64,000 bases of DNA from positions 248,001-312,000 of the forward strand of contig NZ_MBQD01000011.1 of the NCBI RefSeq assembly GCF_001693815.1, given 5' to 3'. The position numbers and the translations under genes were made by a program. The notes beneath the pieces were generated by a model. It was not told where the DNA came from. It worked only from the letters and a program-made list of their open reading frames with translations, and ran no database searches. Below are positions 16,911 through 26,357 of this stretch, one piece after another; position 1 is the first letter of the stretch, and each line of letters starts with the position of its first letter. This DNA is from Tessaracoccus lapidicaptus. Its GTDB lineage: Bacteria; Actinomycetota; Actinomycetes; Propionibacteriales; Propionibacteriaceae.

Positions 16911-18686
16911 TCACTCGGCGTCGACGATCTCGCAGATCACCTCGCCCGCGGAGACGGGCTGGCCGGCCGCGACCTTGAGCCCGACGATCACGCCGTCGCG
17001 ATGGGCGTTGAGGGGCTGTTCCATCTTCATGGCCTCGATGACCGCCACGGTCTCGCCCTCACCGACCTGCTGGCCCTCCTCGACGGCGACCTTGACGATC
17101 GTGCCCTGCATCGGGGTGGTCAGGGCGTTGCCCGACGGCGCCGACACCTTCGCACCGCCGCGGTCCCGCTTGGTGGGCTTCCTGACCGCCTTCGTGGCCG
17201 ACGGACGCGCCCCGAAGCCGCCGGGCAACTTGACCTCGACCCGCTTGCCGTTGACCTCGACCGTCAGGACCTCCGGCTCCGGCTGGTCGTCCGGCTCCCC
17301 GATGACGCCGGTGTAGGGCGCGATCTCACCGGCGAACTCGGTCTCGATCCAGCGGGTGTGCACGCCGAAGCGCCCGTCGGCCGCGGTGAAGTCCGGCTCG
17401 TCCAGCACCGCCCGGTGGAACGGCACCACGGTCGGCATGCCCTCCACCCGCAGCTCGGCCAGCGCCCTCCGCGACCGCGCCATGGCCTGGTCGCGGTCCG
17501 CCCCGGTGACGATGAGCTTGGCCACGAGGGAGTCGAACGCTCCCGGGACCGTCATCCCAACGTGGTACCCCTCGTCGACGCGGACACCCGGCCCCGTGGG
17601 GGCGTGCCACTTCACCAGCGTCCCTGGAGCGGGCATGAAGTTGCGTGCCGCGTCCTCGGCGTTGATGCGGTACTCGATGGAGTGGCCGCGGACCTCCGGG
17701 TCGCCGTAGCCGAGTTCCTCGCCCGCGGCGATGCGGAACATCTCCCGGACCAGGTCCAGGCGCGTGACCTCTTCCGAGACCGGGTGCTCGACCTGGAGCC
17801 GCGTGTTGACCTCGAGGAAGGAGATGGTGCCGTCGAGGCCGACGAGGAACTCGCACGTGCCGGCGCCGACGTAGCCGGCCTCCCTGAGGATCGCCTTGCT
17901 GGACTCGTACAGGCGGGCGACCTGGTCGTCGGTCAGGTACGGCGCGGGGGCCTCCTCGACCAGCTTCTGGTGCCGGCGCTGCAGCGAGCAGTCGCGGGTG
18001 GACACCACGACGACGTTGCCGTGCCGGTCCGCCAGACACTGGGTCTCGACGTGGCGCGGCTTGTCGAGGTAGCGCTCGACGAAGCACTCGCCGCGACCGA
18101 AGGCGGTGACCGCCTCGCGGGTCGCCGACTCGAACAGCTCGGGCACCTCCTCCATCGTGCGGGCCACCTTGAGGCCGCGGCCGCCGCCGCCGAACGCGGC
18201 CTTGATGGCGATGGGGAGCCCGTGTGCCTCGGCGAACGCCAGCACCTCGCCGGCGTCCGCGACCGGGTCCGCGGTTCCGGGCACCAGCGGCGCCCCGACC
18301 TTCTGCGCGATGTGGCGCGCCTTGACCTTGTCGCCGAGGGCCTCGATGGCCGACGGCGGGGGGCCGATCCAGATGAGGCCGGCGTCCAGGACGGCCTGGG
18401 CGAAGTGCGCGTTCTCGGCGAGGAACCCGTAACCCGGGTGCACGGCGTCCGCTCCGGAGCGGGCCGCGACGTCCAGCAGCTTGTCGATGTTCAGGTACGT
18501 GTCGGCGGGGGTCGCGCCGTTGAGCGCGAAGGCCTCGTCCGCGAGGGTGACGAAGAGTGACTCCGAGTCCGAGTCCGCGTACACCGCGACCGAGTCGATG
18601 CCCGCGTCGCGCGCCGCGCGGATGACACGGACGGCGATCTCGCCGCGGTTGGCGATCAGAACCTTGGAGATGGCGTCGTTGCCCAC
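16911..18686 (-). CDS. accA3: Acyl-CoA carboxylase alpha subunit (biotin carboxylase plus biotin carrier)
   Basis: Biotin carboxylase and carrier protein in one chain of 591 aa, the AccA3 arrangement. Residues 1-450 form the ATP-grasp biotin carboxylase: [11 protein letters not shown] at the start, GGGGRGLK for ATP, and [14 protein letters not shown] near 290. A basic linker (485-510) precedes the biotinyl domain with EAMKME; Lys554 is the biotinylation site. It would carboxylate biotin for the beta subunit at 20504. GTG 18686 has AGGAGG six to seven bases upstream. The gene has its own promoter and is separated from accD by three small genes. The acyl-CoA substrate depends on the beta subunit. 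Confidence 0.93.
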   Translation of the reverse strand: MGNDAISKVLIANRGEIAVRVIRAARDAGIDSVAVYADSDSESLFVTLADEAFALNGATPADTYLNIDKLLDVAARSGADAVHPGYGFLAENAHFAQAVLDAGLIWIGPPPSAIEALGDKVKARHIAQKVGAPLVPGTADPVADAGEVLAFAEAHGLPIAIKAAFGGGGRGLKVARTMEEVPELFESATREAVTAFGRGECFVERYLDKPRHVETQCLADRHGNVVVVSTRDCSLQRRHQKLVEEAPAPYLTDDQVARLYESSKAILREAGYVGAGTCEFLVGLDGTISFLEVNTRLQVEHPVSEEVTRLDLVREMFRIAAGEELGYGDPEVRGHSIEYRINAEDAARNFMPAPGTLVKWHAPTGPGVRVDEGYHVGMTVPGAFDSLVAKLIVTGADRDQAMARSRRALAELRVEGMPTVVPFHRAVLDEPDFTAADGRFGVHTRWIETEFAGEIAPYTGVIGEPDDQPEPEVLTVEVNGKRVEVKLPGGFGARPSATKAVRKPTKRDRGGAKVSAPSGNALTTPMQGTIVKVAVEEGQQVGEGETVAVIEAMKMEQPLNAHRDGVIVGLKVAAGQPVSAGEVICEIVDAE

Positions 18687-18723
18687 TGGGGTCCTCCTGT
18701 ATTCGGCTTTGCGCCGCAGTCTA
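18684..18723 (-). promoter_or_regulatory. Promoter and strong ribosome site of the carboxylase alpha gene
   Basis: Minus-strand TAGACT (complement of 18718-18723) predicts a transcript with a leader of about 25 bases that contains AGGAGG before GTG 18686. A conventional leadered start, unlike most genes around it. Confidence 0.5.
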
Positions 18724-18777
18724 GCCAGCACTCGGGTCTCGCTGGCGCGCCCGTCCACCGGCTGTGAGACTGGACCC

Positions 18778-19251
18778 ATGCCGACTCCCGACTTCATCAC
18801 CGAGCTGCGCCGACACATCGGGCACGCCCCGCTGTGGCTCATGGGGGCCAACGCGCTCATCGTCCGTGGCGGCGAGGTGCTGCTGGTCCGGCGCTCAGAC
18901 ACGGGGGAGTGGGCGCCGGTCAGCGGGATCGTGGACCCAGGGGAGCACCCTGCGACGACGGCGCGGCGGGAGGCCCTGGAGGAGGCGGGCGTCACCATCG
19001 AGATCGAGCGCCTGGTGTGGCTCGTCGTCACCGATCCGGTCACCTACCCCAACGGCGACCACTGTCAGTACGTCGACCACGGGTTCCGTGCCCGCTGGGT
19101 GGCGGGTGAGCCGCGCGTCGGTGACGAGGAGTCCACCGACGTCGCGTGGTTCCCCGCCGACCGGCTCCCCGAGCCGCGGCACAGGCACCTCGACGCCATG
19201 GTGCGGCTGGCCCTGAGTGAGCCCGGAGACGTGGCGCTGACGTTCGGGTGA
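18778..19251 (+). CDS. Nudix hydrolase
   Basis: A 157-residue Nudix-fold pyrophosphohydrolase. The Nudix box is intact: [23 protein letters not shown] at about 50-72, with the REALEE glutamates that bind magnesium. An N-terminal helix ([14 protein letters not shown]) precedes the fold, as in many actinobacterial Nudix proteins of this class. The substrate cannot be deduced. ATG 18778 follows GAGACT by 6 bases, a weak leaderless pattern. Divergent from the carboxylase alpha gene and convergent with a lipoprotein gene. Confidence 0.88.
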   Translation: MPTPDFITELRRHIGHAPLWLMGANALIVRGGEVLLVRRSDTGEWAPVSGIVDPGEHPATTARREALEEAGVTIEIERLVWLVVTDPVTYPNGDHCQYVDHGFRARWVAGEPRVGDEESTDVAWFPADRLPEPRHRHLDAMVRLALSEPGDVALTFG

Positions 19252-19264
19252 GCCGCCCGCGTCG

Positions 19265-19678
19265 CTACTCTGCGCGGTCCGTGCGCAGGCTCAGCGCAGC
19301 GAGGCCGTCGGTGACCGTGAAGGCACCGTCGTGCGTGGCCGACTCGAACAGCAGCGACCCGCCACCGTCGGCGGTGATCGTGAATCCCATGGCGTCGAGG
19401 TGCCGCCGGAGATAGTCCGCGACCTCGGCGCCGGAGGGCTGCGTCAGCACGACGGTGACGTTGTTGCCCGCGTTGATCGCCTCGTCGATGACGACGGTGC
19501 GTGGCAGGGAGAAGCCCGCGGGGGCGTGGGTGAAGCCGAGGTCGGTGAGCAGCACGCCGCCGGCCGGGGCCGTCGCAGCGGCGGCGGGGGCCGGGTTGGG
19601 GCCGGGGGTCGACGCCGGAGCCGCGGCACACCCGGTCACGGCCAGCAGCGCGGCGAGACCCAGGAACATCCGTGACAC
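19265..19678 (-). CDS. Small secreted lipoprotein of unknown function
   Basis: A 137-residue protein with a lipoprotein signal: after VSRMF a hydrophobic stretch ends in the lipobox AVTGC, with the lipidated Cys at 17. An Ala/Pro/Thr-rich spacer (18-42) leads to a small domain (about 45-130) with alternating strands and helices (PSGAEVADYLRRHLDAMGFTIT), a pattern seen in small secreted ligand- or partner-binding domains. No named family recognised. The GTG start is fixed by a leaderless promoter. It lies between the Nudix gene and maf and shares no overlap with them. Confidence 0.72.
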   Translation of the reverse strand: MSRMFLGLAALLAVTGCAAAPASTPGPNPAPAAAATAPAGGVLLTDLGFTHAPAGFSLPRTVVIDEAINAGNNVTVVLTQPSGAEVADYLRRHLDAMGFTITADGGGSLLFESATHDGAFTVTDGLAALSLRTDRAE

Positions 19679-19690
19679 GCCGCCACTCTA
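19676..19690 (-). promoter_or_regulatory. Leaderless promoter of the small lipoprotein gene
   Basis: Minus-strand TAGAGT (complement of 19685-19690), 6-base spacer, GTG 19678. Confidence 0.6.
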
Positions 19691-19701
19691 GCCGGGGGCC
19701 G

Positions 19702-20295
19702 TCAACGCCAGAGCGACTGCCAGGGCACGCCCGCGTCGATCACCATCTGCCGGAACAGCGGCAGGGACACGCCGACGACGTTGTAGGGGTCGCCCTCCAC
19801 CGACGTGACATATGCCCCGCCGCGGCCGTCGATCGTGAAGCCCCCGGCCACCTTCTGCGGCTCCCCGGTGGCCGCGTAGGCAGCGATCTCGTCGTCGGAC
19901 AGGTCGGCGAACCGGACGACGGTCGAGCCCACCCGGGTCGACCGGAACACCTGGGCGCCGCGCCGCACGACGACGAAATGCCCGGTGTGCAGCAGCCCCT
20001 CCCTGCCACGCATCCGCCGCCACCGCTCGGCGGCGGCCTGCTCCGAGCCCGGCTTCCCATGGGCGCGGCCCTCGAACTCCAGCACCGAGTCGCAGGCCAG
20101 GAGCAGCAGGTCCCCCTCGGTCTGGGGGAGCACGGCAGACCCCTTGGCCTCGGCCAGCCGCCCCGCGAGCCGCGGCGGCACCGGATCCGCGACGCTGCGC
20201 TCGTCGAACCCCGACACCAGCACCTCCGGGTCGAGCCCGGCGCGCCGCAGCACGGCGAGGCGCGCCGGCGACTTGGACGCGAGGATGAAGCGCAT
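19702..20295 (-). CDS. maf: Maf-family nucleoside triphosphate pyrophosphatase
   Basis: House-cleaning pyrophosphatase of 197 aa that hydrolyses non-canonical or modified nucleoside triphosphates; historically a septum-inhibition protein. Motifs: FILASKSPARLAVL at 3-16, LACDSVLEFEGRAHGKP near 67-83, and RFADLSDDEIAAYAATGEP with the C-terminal GAYVTSVEGDPYNVVGVSLP. ATG 20295 was chosen; GTG 20301 overlaps the accE stop by 4 bp and would add two residues. The accD-accE-maf order is shared with mycobacteria (from memory), so this is an old operon. Confidence 0.93.
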   Translation of the reverse strand: MRFILASKSPARLAVLRRAGLDPEVLVSGFDERSVADPVPPRLAGRLAEAKGSAVLPQTEGDLLLLACDSVLEFEGRAHGKPGSEQAAAERWRRMRGREGLLHTGHFVVVRRGAQVFRSTRVGSTVVRFADLSDDEIAAYAATGEPQKVAGGFTIDGRGGAYVTSVEGDPYNVVGVSLPLFRQMVIDAGVPWQSLWR

Positions 20296-20297
20296 CG

Positions 20298-20507
20298 TCA
20301 CAGGCGGTGGTAGGTGCGCCACGCGTCCCGCCCGCTCATCAGCGGCGTGCGGACCGTCCGGTAGTACGACGTCCAGCCCCCGGCGATCGGCCGGTCGTCC
20401 GCCGAGCGCAGCCGGTCCGGCCGCGACGACGCCTGGAGCACCGCCATGAGCGCGCCCAGCTCCTCCTCCGTCAGCTGCGGGCCGTTCAGTGAGATGGGCT
20501 CGGTCAT
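20298..20507 (-). CDS. accE: Acyl-CoA carboxylase epsilon subunit
   Basis: A 69-residue epsilon subunit, found only in actinobacterial acyl-CoA carboxylases, where it binds alpha and beta subunits and raises activity. Visible features: the helix [15 protein letters not shown] and the C-terminal signature [20 protein letters not shown], close to the family's W..S.R ending. The ATG overlaps the beta-subunit stop (ATGA) and its own stop meets the maf start, so the three are translated together. Confidence 0.85.
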   Translation of the reverse strand: MTEPISLNGPQLTEEELGALMAVLQASSRPDRLRSADDRPIAGGWTSYYRTVRTPLMSGRDAWRTYHRL

Positions 20508-22078
20508 AGCGGGATGTTCCCGTGCTTCTTCGGCGGGAGCGCCTCACGCTTGGTGCGCAGCAGCCGCAGCGCCCGGATGACCTGCGCCCGCGTCTCGTGC
20601 GGGTAGATCACCTGGTCGATGTAGCCCCGGTCGGCCGCGACGTACGGGTTGGTGAGCTCGTCGTCGTACTCCTGGATCAGCCGCGCCCGCTCCGCCTCGG
20701 GGTCCTCCGCGGCGGACAGCTGCTTGCGGTAGAGGATGTTGACGGCGCCCTGGGCGCCCATCACCGCGATCTGCGCCGTGGGCCACGCCAGGTTGATGTC
20801 GGCGCCCAGGTGCTTGGAGCCCATGACGACGTAGGCGCCGCCGTAGGCCTTGCGGGTGATGACCGTCAGCAGCGGCACGGTGGCCTCGGCGTAGGCGTAG
20901 ATGAGCTTCGCGCCGCGCCGGATGATGCCCTGATGCTCCTGGCCGACGCCGGGCAGGAACCCGGGAACGTCGACGAACGTGAGGACGGGGATGTTGAACG
21001 CGTCGCAGGTCCGCACGAAGCGCGCCGCCTTCTCCGCCGAGTCGATGTCGAGGCAGCCCGCGAACACCGTCGGCTGGTTGGCGACGATGCCGATCGAGCG
21101 GCCCTCGATGCGGCCGAAGCCGACGATGATGGAGCCCGCGAACAACTCCATCACCTCGAGGAACTCGTCGTCGTCGAGCACGTTGCGGATCACTTCGCGC
21201 ATGTCGTAGGGCTGGTTGGCCGAGTCGGGGATGAGGTGGTCCAGCTCGCGGTCGTGGTCGGTGATCGTGAGGTCCGCCTCGTCGTCGTCGAAGACGGGCG
21301 GGTCCTCCAAGTTGTTCTGCGGCAGGTAACTCAGCAGCTCCCGCACGTACTCGATGGCGTCGTTCTCGTCCGCGGCCAGGTAGTGGGCGTTGCCGGACTT
21401 CGTGTTGTGGGTGCGGCCTCCGCCCAGCTCCTCCATCGAGACGTCCTCGCCGGTCACCGTCTTGATGACCTCGGGCCCGGTGATGAACATCTGCGACGTC
21501 TTGTCGACCATGACGACGAAGTCGGTCAGGGCCGGCCCGTACACGTGTCCGCCCGCCGCCGCGCCCATGATGAGCGAGATCTGCGGGATGACGCCCGAGG
21601 CGCGTGTGTTGCGCTTGAAGATCTCGCCGTAGAGCGCCAGGGAGACCACGCCCTCCTGGATGCGCGCGCCGCCGCCCTCGTTGATGCCGATGAGCGGCAC
21701 GCCCGTCTTCAGCGCGAAGTCCTGGATCTTGACGATCTTCTCGCCGTACACCTGGCCCAGCGCACCGCCGAAGATGGTGACGTCCTGGCTGAACACGCAC
21801 ACCGGGCGGCCATGGATGGACCCCGTCCCGGTGATGACGCCGTCGCCGAACGGCCGACGGGCGTCCATTCCGAAGGCGCTGGTCCGGTGGCGGGAGAACT
21901 GATCGAACTCGGCGAAACTGCCCTCGTCGAGTAGGGCCATGACCCGTTCACGGGCGGTCATCTTCCCCTTGGCATGCTGCTTCTCCACGGCTTCGACCGA
22001 TCCCGCGTGCACAGCTTCATCGATGCGCACTCCGAGATTCGCGATCCGACCGGCAGTGGTGTGGATGTCGATCTCCAT
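20504..22078 (-). CDS. accD5: Acyl-CoA carboxylase beta subunit (carboxyltransferase)
   Basis: Carboxyltransferase of 524 aa that moves CO2 from biotin to acetyl- or propionyl-CoA. It has two crotonase-like halves. The first oxyanion loop is in GGGARIQEG near 135, the acyl-CoA site in [18 protein letters not shown], and the second half carries [24 protein letters not shown] and [14 protein letters not shown]. Length and context (epsilon subunit, maf, birA) match AccD5-type propionyl-CoA carboxylases, though specificity cannot be settled by reading. ATG 22078 has a leaderless promoter and is divergent from birA by 70 bp. Confidence 0.93.
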   Translation of the reverse strand: MEIDIHTTAGRIANLGVRIDEAVHAGSVEAVEKQHAKGKMTARERVMALLDEGSFAEFDQFSRHRTSAFGMDARRPFGDGVITGTGSIHGRPVCVFSQDVTIFGGALGQVYGEKIVKIQDFALKTGVPLIGINEGGGARIQEGVVSLALYGEIFKRNTRASGVIPQISLIMGAAAGGHVYGPALTDFVVMVDKTSQMFITGPEVIKTVTGEDVSMEELGGGRTHNTKSGNAHYLAADENDAIEYVRELLSYLPQNNLEDPPVFDDDEADLTITDHDRELDHLIPDSANQPYDMREVIRNVLDDDEFLEVMELFAGSIIVGFGRIEGRSIGIVANQPTVFAGCLDIDSAEKAARFVRTCDAFNIPVLTFVDVPGFLPGVGQEHQGIIRRGAKLIYAYAEATVPLLTVITRKAYGGAYVVMGSKHLGADINLAWPTAQIAVMGAQGAVNILYRKQLSAAEDPEAERARLIQEYDDELTNPYVAADRGYIDQVIYPHETRAQVIRALRLLRTKREALPPKKHGNIPL

Positions 22079-22090
22079 GGGGTCACGATA
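22076..22090 (-). promoter_or_regulatory. Leaderless promoter of the accD-accE-maf operon
   Basis: Minus-strand TATCGT (complement of 22085-22090), 6-base spacer, ATG 22078. Confidence 0.6.
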
Positions 22091-22135
22091 TCCAGCCGAG
22101 GGCCACACGTCGCCGCTGCCCAGATTCGCGCGCCG

Positions 22136-22151
22136 TAGGATGGCGGCCGTG
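22136..22151 (+). promoter_or_regulatory. Leaderless promoter of birA
   Basis: TAGGAT at 22136-22141, 7-base spacer, GTG 22149. It shares the 70-bp divergent region with the accD promoter. Confidence 0.6.
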
Positions 22152-22931
22152 ACCACACCCGACGCCGGCCGGATCCAGGCAATGCTCCCCGGCGGGAGCC
22201 TGTGGCGCCGCGTCGACGTGGTGTCCACCACCGGCTCCACGAACGCGGACCTCGCGGCCCGGGCCAGGTCGGGGGAGGCGGAGGGCGCGGTGCTGGTCAG
22301 CTCCGAGCAGACCGCCGGCCGCGGCCGCCTCGACCGCACCTGGGTCAGTCCGCCCGGCACGTCGATCTCGATGTCGCTGCTGCTCACCCCCCAACCGCCG
22401 TTCCCGCAATGGGGGTGGCTGTCGCTGCTCGCGGGCATGGCCGTCGCCTCCGCCGTCTCCTCGCTGGGGGGTCCCGCGGCCGGGGTGGGGCTCAAGTGGC
22501 CCAACGACGTGCTCATCCGCGGCCGGAAGGTGTGCGGCATCCTCTCCGAGCGCGTCGAGCACCCCGCCGGCGCCCGCGCCGTCGTCGGCATCGGCATCAA
22601 CGTGGACCTGGCCGCCGACCAGCTTCCCGTGCCCACGGCGACGTCACTCGCGCTGGAGGGCCTGCCGACGGACCAGAGCCGTGTCGTCGCGGCCGTCCTC
22701 ACCGAGTTCGAGACGCAGTACCGGTCCTGGCAGCGGCGGGGCAGCCTCCGCGCCGAGTACGAGGCGCGCTGCGCCTCGATCGGGGCCCCGCTGACCGTCG
22801 TCCTCGACGACAGGCGCGTCTCCGGGACCGGCCGGGGGGTCGACGACGTCGGGCGGCTGCTCGTGACCACCGCGGAGGGCGTCGAGACGTTCGCCGTCGG
22901 CGACGTCGTGCACGCGTCCCTCGGCCGCTGA
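22149..22931 (+). CDS. birA: Biotin-[acetyl-CoA-carboxylase] ligase
   Basis: Attaches biotin to the carrier lysine of biotin enzymes, here most simply Lys554 of the alpha subunit 4 kb away. 260 aa with the biotinyl-AMP loop Gly57-Arg-Gly-Arg60, LKWPNDVLI with the catalytic Lys near 118, and GIGINVDL near 145. There is no N-terminal winged-helix domain, so it is a ligase only and not a biotin-operon repressor. GTG 22149 follows from the promoter position; longer in-frame starts lie inside or before the hexamer. Divergent from accD. Confidence 0.93.
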   Translation: MTTPDAGRIQAMLPGGSLWRRVDVVSTTGSTNADLAARARSGEAEGAVLVSSEQTAGRGRLDRTWVSPPGTSISMSLLLTPQPPFPQWGWLSLLAGMAVASAVSSLGGPAAGVGLKWPNDVLIRGRKVCGILSERVEHPAGARAVVGIGINVDLAADQLPVPTATSLALEGLPTDQSRVVAAVLTEFETQYRSWQRRGSLRAEYEARCASIGAPLTVVLDDRRVSGTGRGVDDVGRLLVTTAEGVETFAVGDVVHASLGR

Positions 22932-22956
22932 CCGGCGGCGTGCCACACTGGGGCGC

Positions 22957-23454
22957 ATGGCGGTGAAACCCGAGGAGCTGGGCCAGGGCGAGCTGGTGGT
23001 TGTGTCGCTGCGCACCCACGCGAAGGCGCTGATCGTGCCGGTCGTCACGCTCATCGCGACGGCGGCGGTGGTGGGAGCCGGGATCGCCGTGCTGCCCGCC
23101 ACGTGGCAGCCCTGGGGCACCTACGCGCTCGTCGCGGTGGCCCTGATCGCCGTCGTGGCCTGGGTGCTGCTGCCGCTGCTGCGGTGGGCGACCTCCACGT
23201 ACACGATCACCGACCGTCGGATCATCACGCGCCGCGGCATCCTCACCCGCACCGGCCACGACCTCCCGCTGCGGCGCATCACGAACGTCAACTACGAGCG
23301 CTCGCTCACCGACCGCATCCTGGGCTGCGGCACGCTCGTGTTCGAGACCGCCGCGGGTCAGCCGCTGCGGCTGCCGGACGTCCCCGACGTCGAGCGCGTG
23401 CACGTCGCGATCACCGAGCTGCTGTTCCGCGACGACGAGGACCGGGGCGAGTGA
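22957..23454 (+). CDS. Membrane protein with bacterial PH domain (bPH2)
   Basis: A 165-residue membrane protein. Two hydrophobic helices (about 23-45 and 53-77) sit near the N-terminus, followed by a bPH2 domain marked by the typical core [35 protein letters not shown]. Function of such PH-domain membrane proteins is unknown. It lies between birA and purK, the order found in mycobacteria near Rv3278c (from memory). ATG 22957 follows CACACT by 7 bases. Confidence 0.85.
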   Translation: MAVKPEELGQGELVVVSLRTHAKALIVPVVTLIATAAVVGAGIAVLPATWQPWGTYALVAVALIAVVAWVLLPLLRWATSTYTITDRRIITRRGILTRTGHDLPLRRITNVNYERSLTDRILGCGTLVFETAAGQPLRLPDVPDVERVHVAITELLFRDDEDRGE

Positions 23455-23464
23455 GCGATACGGA

Positions 23465-23479
23465 TATGCTGCCCCGGTG
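23465..23479 (+). promoter_or_regulatory. Leaderless promoter of purK-purE
   Basis: TATGCT at 23465-23470, 6-base spacer, GTG 23477. Confidence 0.6.
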
Positions 23480-24637
23480 ACTCGACGCTATGCCGTGGCC
23501 ATCGCCGGGGGCGGGCAGCTCGCCCGCATGATGCACCAGGCCGCCATCCCACTGGGGATCGACGTGCGGCTGCTCGCGGAGGGACCGGACGTGTCGGCCG
23601 CCCAGGTCATCCCCGCCACCACGGTGGCGGACTACCACGACCTCGACGTGCTCACCGCCTTCGTCGCCGGGGCGGACGTCGTCACCTTCGACCACGAACA
23701 CGTCCCCACGCGGCACCTCGAGCGGCTCGAGGAACTCGTCGCGGTGCGGCCCGGGCCGCAGGCTCTGCGGTTCGCGCAGGACAAGGCCCTCATGCGAGAC
23801 CGCATGACCGAACTCGGCGTGGACTGCCCGGTGTACCGCATCTGCGACACGGCCGGCGAGCTCGCGGCGTTCGGCGACGAGCACGGTTGGCCCATCATCG
23901 CCAAGACGTCGCGGGGCGGCTACGACGGCAAGGGCGTGTGGAAGATCGACGGCCCGGCCGACGCGGGTGTCCCGTTCGAGGGCATGAAACAGGAGTCCGC
24001 CGGCGAGCGCGTGCGCATCGTCGCCGAGGAGTTCATCGACTTCGCCCGCGAGCTGTCGGCCATCGTCGTGCGGTCCCCCTCCGGCCAGGTCGTGGCCTAC
24101 CCGATCAGCGAGACGGTGCAGACCGACGGCATCTGCGTCGAGACTGTCACCCCCGCCCCCGGGCTGGACCCGGCCCGCGCCAGCGCCCTGCAGGCCACCG
24201 CCATCCGCGTGGCCTCCGAGCTCGGCGTCGTCGGCGTCCTGGCCGTCGAACTCATGGAGGCACGCGACGGCCGCATCGTCGTCAACGAGCTGGCGATGCG
24301 CCCGCACAACACCGGCCACTGGACCATCGACGGCGCCCGCACGAGCCAGTTCGAGAACCACATCCGCGCCGCCCTCGACCTGCCGCTCGGCTCACCGGAG
24401 CTGCGCGACGAGGTCGTCGTGATGACCAACGTCCTCGGCGGGGCCGAGGAGGACCTCACCGGCGCGCTGCTGCACGTATTCGCCCGCGACCGCGAGATCC
24501 GGGTCCACCTCTACGGCAAGGAGGTCAAGCCGGGCCGCAAGGTGGGGCACGTCACCGCGCTCGGCACCGACCTCGACGACGTGCGCCGCCGCGCCCACCA
24601 CGCCGCCCGCTACCTGATGGGAGATCCCGATGCCTGA
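23477..24637 (+). CDS. purK: N5-carboxyaminoimidazole ribonucleotide synthase
   Basis: ATP-grasp enzyme of de novo purine synthesis that carboxylates AIR to N5-CAIR with bicarbonate and ATP; 386 aa. Visible motifs: [11 protein letters not shown] at the N-terminus, [10 protein letters not shown] near 70 (the PurK E-x-E-x-V site with Asp and His here), [13 protein letters not shown] near 140 (ATP loop) and [17 protein letters not shown] near 275. purE overlaps its 3' end by 8 bp. The two enzymes act in sequence. Start GTG 23477 is set by the promoter. Confidence 0.95.
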   Translation: MTRRYAVAIAGGGQLARMMHQAAIPLGIDVRLLAEGPDVSAAQVIPATTVADYHDLDVLTAFVAGADVVTFDHEHVPTRHLERLEELVAVRPGPQALRFAQDKALMRDRMTELGVDCPVYRICDTAGELAAFGDEHGWPIIAKTSRGGYDGKGVWKIDGPADAGVPFEGMKQESAGERVRIVAEEFIDFARELSAIVVRSPSGQVVAYPISETVQTDGICVETVTPAPGLDPARASALQATAIRVASELGVVGVLAVELMEARDGRIVVNELAMRPHNTGHWTIDGARTSQFENHIRAALDLPLGSPELRDEVVVMTNVLGGAEEDLTGALLHVFARDREIRVHLYGKEVKPGRKVGHVTALGTDLDDVRRRAHHAARYLMGDPDA

Positions 24638-25127
24638 GCCGCTCGTCTCGATCGTGATGGGGTCGGATTCCGACTGGCCCACCATGTCGGCCGCCGCCGA
24701 CGCCCTGCGCGAGTTCGACGTCCCGTTCGAGGCCGACGTCGTCTCCGCCCACCGCATGCCCGAGGACATGGTCCGCTTCGGCCGCGAGGCTCACGAGCGC
24801 GGCGTGCGCGTCATCATCGCCGGCGCGGGCGGGGCCGCCCACCTGCCCGGCATGCTGGCGGCCCTCACCCCGCTGCCGGTGATCGGCGTGCCGGTGGCGT
24901 TGAAGTACCTCGACGGCATGGACTCTCTGCTGTCGATCGTCCAGATGCCCGCCGGCGTCCCCGTCGCGACGGTGGCGATCGGCAACGCCCGCAACGCCGG
25001 CCTCCTGGCCGTACGCATCCTCGCCGCTGCCGACGACCGGCTGCGGGAACGCATGGTCGAGTTCCAGGACTCGCTGCGCGACGCCGCGCACGCCAAGGGC
25101 GCCGCGGTCCGCGGCGCCGTCGGCTGA
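24630..25127 (+). CDS. purE: N5-carboxyaminoimidazole ribonucleotide mutase
   Basis: Class I PurE, 165 aa, converts N5-CAIR made by PurK into CAIR. Signature residues: [11 protein letters not shown] at 9-19 for the phosphate and ribose, VSAHRMPE with the catalytic His near 42, [14 protein letters not shown] near 65-78 and [22 protein letters not shown]. It overlaps purK by 8 bp, so it is translated from the same message. The stop is separated by one base from the convergent LCP gene's stop. Confidence 0.96.
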   Translation: MPEPLVSIVMGSDSDWPTMSAAADALREFDVPFEADVVSAHRMPEDMVRFGREAHERGVRVIIAGAGGAAHLPGMLAALTPLPVIGVPVALKYLDGMDSLLSIVQMPAGVPVATVAIGNARNAGLLAVRILAAADDRLRERMVEFQDSLRDAAHAKGAAVRGAVG

Positions 25128-25128
25128 C

Positions 25129-26238
25129 TCAGCCCTGGTATTTCTCCAGATCCGTGGTGTCGCCCGCGGCGATGGCCGCGAACACGGCGGCGCTGGCGTC
25201 CTCGTCCCACCGCACGACGGAGCCGACCCCGTCGACGGTGTCGGTGCCGGCGACCGGCACCGTCATACTGATGCCCGCGCCGGTGGTCGCGGCCGCGAAG
25301 CCCAGGCCCACCGCCGCCATGTCGACCAGGCCGGTGTCCTCGCCGCGGGACAGGGACTCGGCGGCCGCCATGTTGAGCCGCCAGTAGCGGACCGGGTTGA
25401 CGAGGCTCGCGGGGGAGATGGCCTCCTTCATGATGGCCGCGATCACCTCGCGCTGCCGCTCGACGCGGCCCAGGTCGCCCTTGGGGTCCGACTTGCGCAT
25501 GCGGGAATAGGCCAGGGCCGTGGTGCCGTCGACCGTCTGGCAGCCCTGGGAGAGCGTCAGGTCGGCGAACGAGTCGTCGATGTCGAACGTGGGGCACACC
25601 TCGATGCCGCCGACGGCGTCGACGACGTGCACGACCCCCTCGAAGCCGACCTCCAGGTACCCGTCGATCTTCACGCCTGTGTTCTCCTCGACGGTGGCCA
25701 CCAACAGCTCCGGCCCGCCGAACGCGTAGGCGGCGTTGATCTTGTTGCTGCTGCGGCCGGGGATGGTCACCAGCGAGTCCCGGGGGAGGGACATGAGGAC
25801 GGGCTTCGAGCCGAGCGGGACGTGCAGCAGCATCATGGTGTCCGCGCGGCCCGAGTCGTCCTCGCGCGCGTCGGAACCCACGAGCAAGATCGTCGTGCCG
25901 GGCTGGTCCGCGGGGCGGTCGCCGTCCGGCGACGCGTCGGTGGAGGTGGTGACCGTCCAGGCGTACGCGGGGGTCCCGATGAGGAACGCCAGCCACAGGA
26001 CCAGGAGTGTCAGGAGCGTCCGCAGGACCGGGCGACGGCGGCGCGGACGGCGTGGCCGGCGGCCGGCGGGCGGCGCGACGGGGGGCTCGCCGGGGGTGGC
26101 CGGGTACGCCGGGCGGGCGCCGCCGGGGGGCGGATAGGCGCCGTCGCGCATCTCCGCGGCCGGCATCACTTCCGTGCGCTCGGGCCGGTCCGGGGACTCC
26201 GCCCGGTACAGCCATTCCATGTCGTCGTTCTTCGCCAC
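25129..26238 (-). CDS. LytR-CpsA-Psr (LCP) family glycopolymer transferase 1
   Basis: Cell-envelope enzyme family that attaches lipid-linked glycopolymers to peptidoglycan. 369 aa: a Pro/Arg-rich cytoplasmic tail (1-70, ending RRPRRPRRRR), one membrane helix (71-93), then the extracellular LCP domain with LLVGSDAREDDSGRADTMML, SLPRDSLVTIPG, KINAAYAFGG and ALAYSRMRKSDPKGDLGRVERQREV. The Arg and Asp residues that bind pyrophosphate are present. GTG 26238 was chosen for the GGAGG five bases upstream; longer frames run past it. Divergent from a second LCP gene. Confidence 0.9.
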   Translation of the reverse strand: MAKNDDMEWLYRAESPDRPERTEVMPAAEMRDGAYPPPGGARPAYPATPGEPPVAPPAGRRPRRPRRRRPVLRTLLTLLVLWLAFLIGTPAYAWTVTTSTDASPDGDRPADQPGTTILLVGSDAREDDSGRADTMMLLHVPLGSKPVLMSLPRDSLVTIPGRSSNKINAAYAFGGPELLVATVEENTGVKIDGYLEVGFEGVVHVVDAVGGIEVCPTFDIDDSFADLTLSQGCQTVDGTTALAYSRMRKSDPKGDLGRVERQREVIAAIMKEAISPASLVNPVRYWRLNMAAAESLSRGEDTGLVDMAAVGLGFAAATTGAGISMTVPVAGTDTVDGVGSVVRWDEDASAAVFAAIAAGDTTDLEKYQG

Positions 26239-26266
26239 CCGGGCCTCCTGTTCCGACCACAGGATA
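26236..26266 (-). promoter_or_regulatory. Promoter and ribosome site of LCP gene 1
   Basis: Minus-strand TATCCT (complement of 26261-26266) predicts a short leader that carries AGGAGG (complement of 26244-26249) before GTG 26238. Confidence 0.45.
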
Positions 26267-26357
26267 CCCAGGCGGTCCGGCCTCCCCCCGCGTGGCGGAT
26301 TTGTCGGCGGGGGGTCCCCGGGTGAGACTGGGGCGAGCCACCGATGAGGAGCCACCC